DNA of 5,545 bases from CAZUVQ01 sp964623915 (GTDB lineage Bacteria > Bacillota > Clostridia > UMGS1883 > UMGS1540), in the NCBI GenBank assembly GCA_964623915.1, contig CAZUVQ010000102.1, positions 1 to 5,545 on the forward strand, read 5' to 3'. Of the stretch, positions 1 to 5,545 are shown in pieces. The translations under genes were made by a program, and so were the position numbers. The number at the start of each line of letters is the position of its first letter. Position 1 is the stretch's first letter. Below the pieces are notes generated by a model, which saw nothing but the letters and a program-made list of their open reading frames with translations, did not search any database and had not been told where the DNA came from.

Positions 1-1
1 A

Positions 2-898
2 CGCTCATATAGGGATTTGCCCATGAGATTGAATGAAACCTCAACACTTTTCAGAAATGAGGCCTCAGGAGAAATGCACGGCTTAATACGCGTGCGCCAG
101 TTCACAATTTCGGAAGGACATCTCATGTGTACTCCCGAACAGCTTGAAGGTGAGTTTAGGCATTGTTTGGAGCTTGCTATTTATATGCTGAAAACATTGG
201 GGCTTTATGAGGATGTTTCATACAGATTCTCCCAGTGGGATCCCGATGACAGAGAAAAATATATCGGCACCCCAAAGCAGTGGGATGAAGCTCAAAGTGT
301 TATGAAAAAAATACTTGACCATCTTGAGATACCTTACAAAATTGGTATTGGCGAAGCGGCTTTCTACGGACCCAAACTCGATATACAAATAAAGAACGTC
401 CACGGGAAAGAGGACACTCTGGTTACCATACAAATTGACCAGATGCTTGCTGAAAAATTCGGAATGGAATATGTTGATACTGACGGCACCAAAAAGAATC
501 CTTATATTATTCACAGAACGTCAATAGGGTGCTATGAGAGAACTCTTGCTCTGCTGATTGAAAAATATGCGGGGAAATTCCCATTATGGCTGTCACCTGT
601 TCAGGTAAAGGTATTATCCCTCTCTGAAAAGAACGAAGCTTATGCTGAGGATGTATACAATAATCTGAAAAACAGTGGTATCAGATGTGAGCTTGATACA
701 CGTTCTGAGAAAATTGGTTATAAAATTCGTGAGGCTCAGCTTGAAAAGGTTCCGTATATGGTTGTATTGGGCGGACAGGAAGAAGAAAGTAAGACTGTTT
801 CGGTAAGAAGCCGTGACGGAGAAAAATCAGATGGTATTTCAATACAGGAATTATTATCAAAATTGCAACGAGAAATAACTGAAAAAACAATCAAATAG
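2..898 (+). CDS. thrS: Threonyl-tRNA synthetase, C-terminal part (5'-truncated by window edge)
   Basis: This enzyme charges tRNA-Thr with threonine in the cytoplasm. The frame is open from base 2 and the protein continues to the left, so the TTG at 17 is an internal Leu and not a start. The 298 visible residues (numbered from the codon at 2) are about half of a typical ThrRS. They hold the back of the class II catalytic core: motif 2 (RNEASG at 18-23 and HG at 26-27), a retained zinc-ligand-type His at residue 40, the AAFYGPKLD block, TIQID, a second zinc-type His in IIHRTSIG, and motif 3 (GCYERT). A C-terminal anticodon-binding domain follows, starting near PLWLSPVQVKVL and including IGYKIREAQLEKVPYMVVLG. 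The TGS and editing regions, motif 1 and the zinc Cys would lie upstream and are not visible. Relative to E. coli ThrRS, the segment before the first His reads TISEGH instead of TQDDAH, a form I associate with clostridial-type enzymes. The gene ends in TAG and is followed directly by a terminator. Identity is very secure. Confidence 0.96.
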   Translation, partial: RSYRDLPMRLNETSTLFRNEASGEMHGLIRVRQFTISEGHLMCTPEQLEGEFRHCLELAIYMLKTLGLYEDVSYRFSQWDPDDREKYIGTPKQWDEAQSVMKKILDHLEIPYKIGIGEAAFYGPKLDIQIKNVHGKEDTLVTIQIDQMLAEKFGMEYVDTDGTKKNPYIIHRTSIGCYERTLALLIEKYAGKFPLWLSPVQVKVLSLSEKNEAYAEDVYNNLKNSGIRCELDTRSEKIGYKIREAQLEKVPYMVVLGGQEEESKTVSVRSRDGEKSDGISIQELLSKLQREITEKTIK

Positions 899-903
899 TA
901 GCT

Positions 904-940
904 AAAAACGCAGAAATAGTATTGTTTTCTGCGTTTTTTT
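904..940 (+). terminator. Rho-independent terminator of thrS
   Basis: A perfect 9-bp stem pairs ACGCAGAAA (908-916) with TTTCTGCGT (926-934) around a 9-nt loop (917-925). The stem can be extended by A-T pairs from 904-907. A run of seven T (934-940) follows. It lies six bases after the thrS stop and should separate thrS transcription from the transporter genes. The A-run on the 5' side means it could also act on the opposite strand, but there is no convergent gene here. Confidence 0.93.
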
Positions 941-941
941 G

Positions 942-970
942 TTGAATAACAGTATATAATGTGTTATAAT
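942..970 (+). promoter_or_regulatory. Sigma-A-type promoter with extended -10 for the transporter operon
   Basis: The -35 box is TTGAAT (942-947, 4 of 6 consensus), followed by a 17-nt spacer and a perfect -10 TATAAT (965-970). A TG at 962-963 gives an extended -10. Transcription should begin near 976-979, leaving a leader of about 75 nt before the ATG at 1052. The -35 box starts one base after the terminator T-run, so the promoter is packed against the end of the thrS unit. A 14-bp palindrome, TATAATGTGTTATA (955-968), overlaps the -10 and could be an operator, but AT-rich sequence makes such palindromes by chance. Confidence 0.75.
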
Positions 971-1040
971 TGATTTCTGCCGAAATATATTATCAGTATG
1001 GGTTTTTATTGCCGGGCATTAGTATATGCTTTATTGAAAA

Positions 1041-1044
1041 GAGG
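1041..1044 (+). promoter_or_regulatory. Ribosome binding site that fixes the binding-protein start
   Basis: GAGG (in AAAAGAGGCGAG) lies 7 nt before the ATG at 1052. The in-frame ATG at 998 has no purine-rich SD and would place a 18-residue non-signal stretch ahead of the basic n-region of the signal peptide. This supports 1052 as the start. Confidence 0.75.
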
Positions 1045-1051
1045 CGAGTTT

Positions 1052-2053
1052 ATGAAAAGACTGAAAATATCAGTTTTGATTTTAGTGGCTTTATTAATAA
1101 CGACATCATGTGGTTCACCACAAATTGATAATAGTTCAGAAATAGTAGTTACTGACCAGATAGGCAGAATAATAAAGCTTGATGCACCTGCAGAAAGAAT
1201 AGTATCATCATATTATCCTGCAACATCAATATTGCTTGCACTGGGACTTCATAATAACATTGTGGGAATTGAGGCGGGGGCTGATACAAGAAAACTTTAT
1301 TCTCTGGCAGCTCCGGAAATCATAAACCTTCCTTCGGTAAACTCCGGGAATGGGATAAATATAGAGGAAGCAAGCGCACTCCGCCCTGATATGGTGATAC
1401 TTCCCAAAAGGCTTTCAGACAGTGTGGTGGCATTTGAGGAATTGGGTATTGCGGCAGTAGTAATAAATCCGGAAACATTGGACGGTTTTTTAAACTGCGT
1501 AAGTATTTTAGGCAAACTTACGGGTAGGGAAGAAACGGCGGAAAAGCTGGAAAAATATTATAACGATAAAATAAACGAAATTAATAAACTCACAAAAGTG
1601 GTTGAAAAACCAAGAGTATATTTTGCCGCAGGTTCTTCATATTTATCTACCTGTACAGGGGGTATGTACCAGGCGGATATGATAAAGACGGCAGGGGGCA
1701 TTTGCGTTAGTGAAAATCTTTCGGGCGGCAGCTTTGCGGCAATTGACAGGGAACAGCTGATTGCGTGGAATCCCCGATATATTTTTGTGGCAAATTATGC
1801 TGAATATGATATAAATGATATAAAAAGAGATAAGGCTTTGTCACAGATAGAAGCTATTTTGAAAAGAGACATAAATATATTTCCATCTGAAATAGAGGCT
1901 TGGGATTCCCCGTCAAGCTCTTCAATTCTCGGGTTTTTATACCTTACAAATAAGCTTCACCCCACTTTATTGAGCAAGGAAGATTATATAAAGGAAGTGG
2001 AAAGATTTTATAGAGAATTTTTTGGAATAATAATATCAACGAAAGGGTTATGA
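1052..2053 (+). CDS. Extracytoplasmic substrate-binding lipoprotein, iron-siderophore/cobalamin type (PF01497)
   Basis: A predicted 333-aa binding protein of the BtuF/FhuD/FecB family, which captures metal chelates (ferric siderophore, haem or corrinoid) outside the membrane and hands them to an ABC transporter. The start at 1052 gives a signal peptide: basic MKRLK, hydrophobic 6-16, then TTSC with Cys20 as the likely lipidated residue. The lipobox is weak, with Thr rather than Leu/Val/Ile at -3. Family landmarks are TDQIGRIIKLDAPAERIV (34-51), the first-lobe block LLALGL...VGIEAGAD (61-78), GINIEEASALRPDMVIL (101-117), a charged linker helix about 157-183, second-lobe VYFAAGSSY (189-197), EAWDSPSSSSILG (282-294) and a C-terminal LTNKLHP helix. 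Glu105 sits where BtuF Glu72 contacts its permease, and Asp285 roughly where Glu202 does; both are my by-eye alignments. The length is normal for the family. It is the first gene of the operon, 5 nt ahead of an ABC half-transporter, but no BtuC/FecC-type permease is encoded in the window. The ligand cannot be told from sequence. Confidence 0.88.
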   Translation: MKRLKISVLILVALLITTSCGSPQIDNSSEIVVTDQIGRIIKLDAPAERIVSSYYPATSILLALGLHNNIVGIEAGADTRKLYSLAAPEIINLPSVNSGNGINIEEASALRPDMVILPKRLSDSVVAFEELGIAAVVINPETLDGFLNCVSILGKLTGREETAEKLEKYYNDKINEINKLTKVVEKPRVYFAAGSSYLSTCTGGMYQADMIKTAGGICVSENLSGGSFAAIDREQLIAWNPRYIFVANYAEYDINDIKRDKALSQIEAILKRDINIFPSEIEAWDSPSSSSILGFLYLTNKLHPTLLSKEDYIKEVERFYREFFGIIISTKGL

Positions 2054-2056
2054 GGT
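2042..2056 (+). promoter_or_regulatory. Ribosome binding region for the first ABC gene, embedded in the upstream gene's end
   Basis: Two SD-like elements precede the GTG at 2059. AAAGGG (2042-2047) is 11 nt away, which is rather far. GAGGT (2052-2056) overlaps the upstream TGA stop and is only 2 nt away, which is too close to be ideal. An in-frame TAA (2056-2058) directly abuts the GTG, so the reading frame cannot start earlier. The next in-frame ATG (2101) has no SD and would delete the conserved N-terminus. Neither site is optimally spaced, so initiation probably depends on ribosomes finishing the binding-protein gene. Confidence 0.55.
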
Positions 2057-2058
2057 AA

Positions 2059-3774
2059 GTGAAAATTCTTTTTGGCTACCTGAAGCCACAGGTGCCTCGC
2101 ATGGTGCTTGGATTTATAATAAAATTTACAGGAACAATAATGGATTTGTTTTTGCCATGGATTTTATCTTATATCATCGATGATGTTGCGCCGACGGGTA
2201 GTATTAATCATGTAATTTTCTATGGCATTTTAATGGTTTTGTGCGCTGTTATCGCAGTACAGGGTAATGTAATAGCAAACCGTATGGCGGCAAAGGTGGC
2301 AAGGGACACCACGAGTGCGCTAAGGCATGATTTGTTTGAAAAAATATCATATTTATCTTGCTCTTCGATAGACAGGTTTTCCATATCTTCGCTTGAAGCG
2401 AGGATGACAACAGATACATATAATCTACATCATCTTGTTGGCATGGCACAGAGGATGGGGGTCAGGGCACCTATTCTTTTGATTGGCGGAATTGGCATTA
2501 CCTTAATGATGGAGCCTGTTTTAACATTGGTTCTTATTTGTATTCTGCCGTTTATTGCACTTATTACATACAAGGTTTCAAAAAAAGGGATTCCCTTATA
2601 TGACGCTCATCAGAAAAGCGTTGATAAAATGACCGGTGTTATCCGTGAAAATGTTTCCGGTATAAGAGTAATCAAAGCTCTTTCTAAAATGGATTATGAA
2701 AAAAAGCGTTTTGAGAGGGCTAACAACAAAACAGTTGAATGTGAAACCCGTGCATCCGTCACAATGGCAATGTCAAACCCATTAATTAATTTTCTTTTGA
2801 ATACGGCATTGGCAGTTGTTATTTTTGTAGGTGCTTACCGTGTAAACGGAGGTACAATCGGCACAGGAAAAATCATAGCATTTTTAAGTTACTTTACTAT
2901 TATTTCGAATGCAATGCTCACTGTTACGAGAATTTTTGTTATGTTTACAAAGGGTATAAATTCGGCGAACAGAATTTCGTCTGTTATGAATGCCGAAAAC
3001 GAGCTTGATATAAAGGAAATCCAAAGAGAAGAAACTGATAATCATATTGAGTTTCGCAATGTTTCATTTTCGTATTATAAAAAAAGAAATAATGTGGAAG
3101 ATTTAAATTTTGCCATTAAACATGGCGGAAGTTTAGGCATTATTGGTGCTACCGGAAGCGGTAAAACCACAATTGTTTCTCTGCTTTTGCGCCTTTATGA
3201 TATAGATAAGGGAAGTATCATGATAGGTGGAGAGGACGTTCGCTGCATTGACCCCGAAAGGCTTCACAATATGTTTGGAATTGTTTTTCAGAGTGATACA
3301 CTTTTTGCGGATACCATTAAAAACAATATAGATTTTGGCAGGGGACTTTCAGATGAAGAAATCGAAAGAGCAATTGACCTGTCGCAGGCAAGGGAATTTA
3401 TTGACAGCCTTGAAGACGGAAAAGAACATATGCTGTCCCAAAAGGGAACAAATATAAGTGGCGGACAAAAACAAAGGATTTTGCTTGCACGTGCCCTTGC
3501 GAAAAATCCGGATATACTTGTGCTTGATGATTCTTCAAGCGCACTTGATTTTAAGACAGAGGCTGCTTTAAGGCATGCGCTTTCTGAGAACAAACAAGGC
3601 ATTACAACGGTTACTGTTGCGCAGAGAATCAGTTCGGTACGTTCGAGCGATTTGATAATAGTGTTAAACGGCGGCAAAATTGAGGGTGCCGGCAAGCACG
3701 ATGAGCTTTTGAAAAATTGTACACAATATGGCCTTATAAATGCTTTACAGACCGGGGGTGTGATAGGTGGCTAA
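2059..3774 (+). CDS. ABC half-transporter, exporter fold, degenerate-site subunit of a heterodimer
   Basis: A 571-aa membrane protein with an N-terminal six-helix exporter-type domain and a C-terminal ATPase (COG1132 type). Helices fall near residues 15-40, 51-70, 135-157, 158-176, 241-262 and 272-296. The ATPase has an A-loop Tyr at 339/340, Walker A GATGSGKT (363-370), Q-loop Gln411, signature NISGGQ (465-470), Walker B ILVLD (486-490), D-loop SALD (494-497) and the switch region AQR (521-523). Two catalytic residues are replaced: Asp491 stands where the Walker B Glu belongs, and Gln522 where the switch His belongs. This is the pattern of the degenerate-site partner in heterodimeric exporters such as TM287/288 and BmrCD, so it is not a sign of decay. 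Its intact signature should complete the active ATP site of the partner encoded immediately downstream. The start is GTG, fixed by an in-frame TAA directly before it. The substrate is unknown: drug or lipid efflux is usual for the fold, but the binding protein upstream raises metal-chelate import. Confidence 0.93.
   Translation: MKILFGYLKPQVPRMVLGFIIKFTGTIMDLFLPWILSYIIDDVAPTGSINHVIFYGILMVLCAVIAVQGNVIANRMAAKVARDTTSALRHDLFEKISYLSCSSIDRFSISSLEARMTTDTYNLHHLVGMAQRMGVRAPILLIGGIGITLMMEPVLTLVLICILPFIALITYKVSKKGIPLYDAHQKSVDKMTGVIRENVSGIRVIKALSKMDYEKKRFERANNKTVECETRASVTMAMSNPLINFLLNTALAVVIFVGAYRVNGGTIGTGKIIAFLSYFTIISNAMLTVTRIFVMFTKGINSANRISSVMNAENELDIKEIQREETDNHIEFRNVSFSYYKKRNNVEDLNFAIKHGGSLGIIGATGSGKTTIVSLLLRLYDIDKGSIMIGGEDVRCIDPERLHNMFGIVFQSDTLFADTIKNNIDFGRGLSDEEIERAIDLSQAREFIDSLEDGKEHMLSQKGTNISGGQKQRILLARALAKNPDILVLDDSSSALDFKTEAALRHALSENKQGITTVTVAQRISSVRSSDLIIVLNGGKIEGAGKHDELLKNCTQYGLINALQTGGVIGG
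3754..3760 (+). promoter_or_regulatory. Ribosome binding site for the second ABC gene, inside the first
   Basis: GGGGGTG lies 6 nt before the GTG at 3767. It matches the SD core GGAGGTG with one A-to-G change that can still wobble-pair with the 16S rRNA tail. An in-frame TAG (3764-3766) directly precedes the GTG, so this is the earliest possible start of the frame; the next in-frame Met is at residue 83, after the first helix. The site lies within the last codons of the upstream gene, which favours coupled translation and matched subunit amounts. Confidence 0.7.
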
Positions 3775-5545
3775 ATCAAAATTCACAGCTTCTGACAACA
3801 GAAAACCAAAGGACAGCAAAAAAGTATTAAAAAGGCTTTGGAAATACATTTATAACTACAAATGGCTTTTGCTCTTTGCTATATTGTTAAGCACTGGCGG
3901 CAACCTGCTATCTTTAATAGGCCCCAAGCTTTCAGGAAATGCTATTGATGCCATAGGAACAAAGGCAGGCGGTGTTGATTTTCCAAAAGTTTTTTATTAC
4001 TGCCTTTTGATGGTGTTTTTTTACGCAGTATCGGGTATTTGCGCATATATACTTTCAAGGGTTATGATTAAAATCAGCCAGAACACCATTTTTTGCATGA
4101 GAAAAGATGTATTTGAAAAGCTTGTGTCATTACCGATAAGCTTTTTTGATAAACATCAGACAGGTGATTTGGTAAGCCGTATTTCCTATGATATTGATAC
4201 GGTAAACTCCTCGCTGTCAAACGATATAATACAAATAATTACAAGCTTTATCACCGTTACAGGCTCATTGATAATGATGCTGCTTATTTCGCCTGTTCTT
4301 CTTTTAGTGTTTCTGGTAACCATTCCTATTGCCATTTTCTTTACAAAATACATGGTGAAAAAAGTACGCCCGTTATTTCGGCTGAGAAGCCGCAAGCTCG
4401 GTCAGTTAAACGGTTATGTTGAGGAGATTATTTCGGGGCATAAAACCATTAAGGCATACAGAAGGGAACGGGTTTTCATTGGCAGATTTGATGAAAAAAA
4501 CAGCGATGCCGTAGATGCATATTATAATGCGGACTATTATTCAAGCAGGGTTGGCCCTAATGTAAATTTTGTAAATAATCTATCCCTTGCTTTAATTAGT
4601 GTGCTCGGCTCTATTCTGTATATATTCAATAATATAACCCTTGGTAATTTGTCCTCTTTCGTGCTGTATTCAAGAAGATTTTCAGGTCCTATAAATGAAA
4701 TGGCAAATATAATTAGTGAGCTTCAGTCAGCAATGGCGGCAGCAGAGAGAATTTTTACCCTAATTGACGAGGCACCGGAAAAGCGTGATGATGAAAATGC
4801 TTATGTACTTGAAAATGCAAAGGGGGATATCGAAGCTCAGAATGTAAAATTCAGCTATATTCCCGGTAAGACGATAATCAAGGATTTTTCACTCAAAGCA
4901 GAGAGAGGGCAGCTTGTGGCTATTGTCGGTCATACGGGAGCGGGGAAAACCACAATCATTAATCTTTTGATGAGGTTTTATGATCCTGATAGCGGCACAA
5001 TAAAAATTGACGGAAAAAACTCACAAAGTGTTACGCGGAAAAGCTTACGGTATGCTTTTTCCATGGTACTGCAGGATACATGGCTCTTTTCGGGCACTAT
5101 ATTTGATAATATCGCCTATGGCAAGGAGGGGGCTACGAAAAGCGAGGTAAAAAAAGCTTGTGCCGCAGCTAAAATAGATTCTTATATTGAAAGCCTTCCT
5201 GATGGTTACGATACAGTTTTAAGCGAAAACGGCATAAATATATCACAAGGACAAAAACAGCTTTTAACTATTGCAAGGGCAATGCTTTTAGATTCTTCTG
5301 TTTTAATTTTGGATGAGGCAACCTCAAATGTTGACACGTATACGGAAATGCAGATTCAAGAGGCTATGAGAAGTCTTATGAAGGATAAAACGTGTTTTGT
5401 AATAGCGCACAGGCTTTCCACCATACAGCACGCGGATACAATTCTTGTAATGCAGGACGGGGACATAGTGGAACAGGGCACACATAAAGAGCTTCTATCA
5501 AAAAACGGTGTTTATGACGAGCTTTATAATTCACAGTTTAAATAA
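3767..5545 (+). CDS. ABC half-transporter, exporter fold, catalytic subunit of the heterodimer
   Basis: A 592-aa protein with the same build as its neighbour: six predicted helices (about 32-52, 75-100, 158-178, 177-195, 268-288 and 293-313) and a C-terminal ATPase. A basic cytoplasmic lead of about 30 residues precedes helix 1. The region FFDKHQTGDLVSRISYDID (127-144) is the conserved intracellular loop segment of exporter-type ABC proteins. The ATPase carries A-loop Tyr364, Walker A GHTGAGKT (388-395), Q-loop Gln436, Walker B VLILDE with catalytic Glu517, D-loop SNVD (520-523) and switch His548. All hydrolysis residues of its own site are present, but its signature is NISQGQ (491-496), with Gln replacing the first Gly. 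That altered signature would face the degenerate site of the upstream partner. The gene overlaps the upstream one by 8 nt and starts with GTG. Its TAA stop is the last codon in the window, so the protein is complete but any following terminator or gene is out of view. The substrate is not readable from sequence. Confidence 0.94.
   Translation: MAKSKFTASDNRKPKDSKKVLKRLWKYIYNYKWLLLFAILLSTGGNLLSLIGPKLSGNAIDAIGTKAGGVDFPKVFYYCLLMVFFYAVSGICAYILSRVMIKISQNTIFCMRKDVFEKLVSLPISFFDKHQTGDLVSRISYDIDTVNSSLSNDIIQIITSFITVTGSLIMMLLISPVLLLVFLVTIPIAIFFTKYMVKKVRPLFRLRSRKLGQLNGYVEEIISGHKTIKAYRRERVFIGRFDEKNSDAVDAYYNADYYSSRVGPNVNFVNNLSLALISVLGSILYIFNNITLGNLSSFVLYSRRFSGPINEMANIISELQSAMAAAERIFTLIDEAPEKRDDENAYVLENAKGDIEAQNVKFSYIPGKTIIKDFSLKAERGQLVAIVGHTGAGKTTIINLLMRFYDPDSGTIKIDGKNSQSVTRKSLRYAFSMVLQDTWLFSGTIFDNIAYGKEGATKSEVKKACAAAKIDSYIESLPDGYDTVLSENGINISQGQKQLLTIARAMLLDSSVLILDEATSNVDTYTEMQIQEAMRSLMKDKTCFVIAHRLSTIQHADTILVMQDGDIVEQGTHKELLSKNGVYDELYNSQFK

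Noticed and set aside
218..514. 98-codon open frame on the - strand inside thrS
   Set aside because: It is opposite the conserved ThrRS catalytic core and has no recognisable protein features.
17..898. thrS starting at the TTG at base 17
   Set aside because: The frame is open to base 2 and the residues before the TTG (RSYRD) match the conserved ThrRS core, so the gene simply enters from the left edge.
955..960. Second perfect TATAAT as an alternative -10
   Set aside because: A -35 at proper spacing would fall in the terminator stem and T-run with no match to TTGACA. The downstream TATAAT has a -35 at 17 nt plus an extended TG.
998..1051. Upstream ATG as start of the binding protein
   Set aside because: It has no SD, and it adds 18 residues ahead of a normal basic-hydrophobic-Cys signal peptide. 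The ATG at 1052 has GAGG at 7 nt.
971..1051. Cobalamin or other riboswitch in the leader of the transporter operon
   Set aside because: The leader is only about 80 nt, too short for a cobalamin aptamer, and shows no conserved core or terminator hairpin. The only pairing seen is a 4-bp GCAT/ATGC stem.
3523..3627. First ABC gene as a decaying or inactive copy because of its missing Glu and His
   Set aside because: The rest of the protein is intact and the partner has the complementary defect, as in functional heterodimeric ABC transporters.
3288..3695. 135-codon open frame on the - strand inside the first ABC gene
   Set aside because: It lies opposite the highly conserved ATPase domain, is Ser-rich and low in complexity, and has no recognisable domain. 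It is a shadow of the + strand gene.
1..5545. CRISPR array, insertion sequence, tRNA or rRNA genes
   Set aside because: I saw no repeat-spacer pattern, transposase, terminal inverted repeats or structured RNA gene on either strand; coding sequence fills nearly all of the window.

Overview
The window is AT-rich, with genes only on the + strand. GTG starts, SD-like sites and the type of threonyl-tRNA synthetase point to a low-GC Firmicute, most likely a Clostridia-class anaerobe. That assignment comes from protein flavour and base composition, not from a database search.

Layout: (1) Bases 2-898 hold the C-terminal half of a threonyl-tRNA synthetase (thrS) cut by the left edge. (2) A strong intrinsic terminator (904-940) follows. 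(3) One base after its T-run comes a well-formed promoter: TTGAAT, 17-nt spacer, extended TG-n-TATAAT. (4) A tight three-gene set then runs to the right edge: a predicted lipoprotein substrate-binding protein of the iron-siderophore/cobalamin (BtuF/FecB/FhuD, PF01497) family at 1052-2053, then two full-length exporter-fold ABC half-transporters at 2059-3774 and 3767-5545. The gaps are +5 nt and an 8-nt overlap, and the last stop codon is the last three bases of the window.

The two ABC proteins form a textbook asymmetric heterodimer. The first has Asp for the catalytic Glu after Walker B and Gln for the switch His, but a good signature (ISGGQ). The second has an intact Walker B Glu and His but an altered signature (ISQGQ). 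The paired dimer therefore has one competent and one degenerate ATP site, as in TM287/288 and BmrCD.

The most interesting point is the partnership. A PF01497 binding protein normally feeds a BtuC/FecC-type permease, and none is encoded in this window. Here it is co-transcribed with an exporter-fold pair. One reading is an exporter-fold metal-chelate importer (compare YbtPQ and IrtAB) that uses an extracytoplasmic binding protein. The other is a mixed cassette, in which the binding protein uses a permease encoded elsewhere and the pair exports something else. The sequence alone cannot decide between these.
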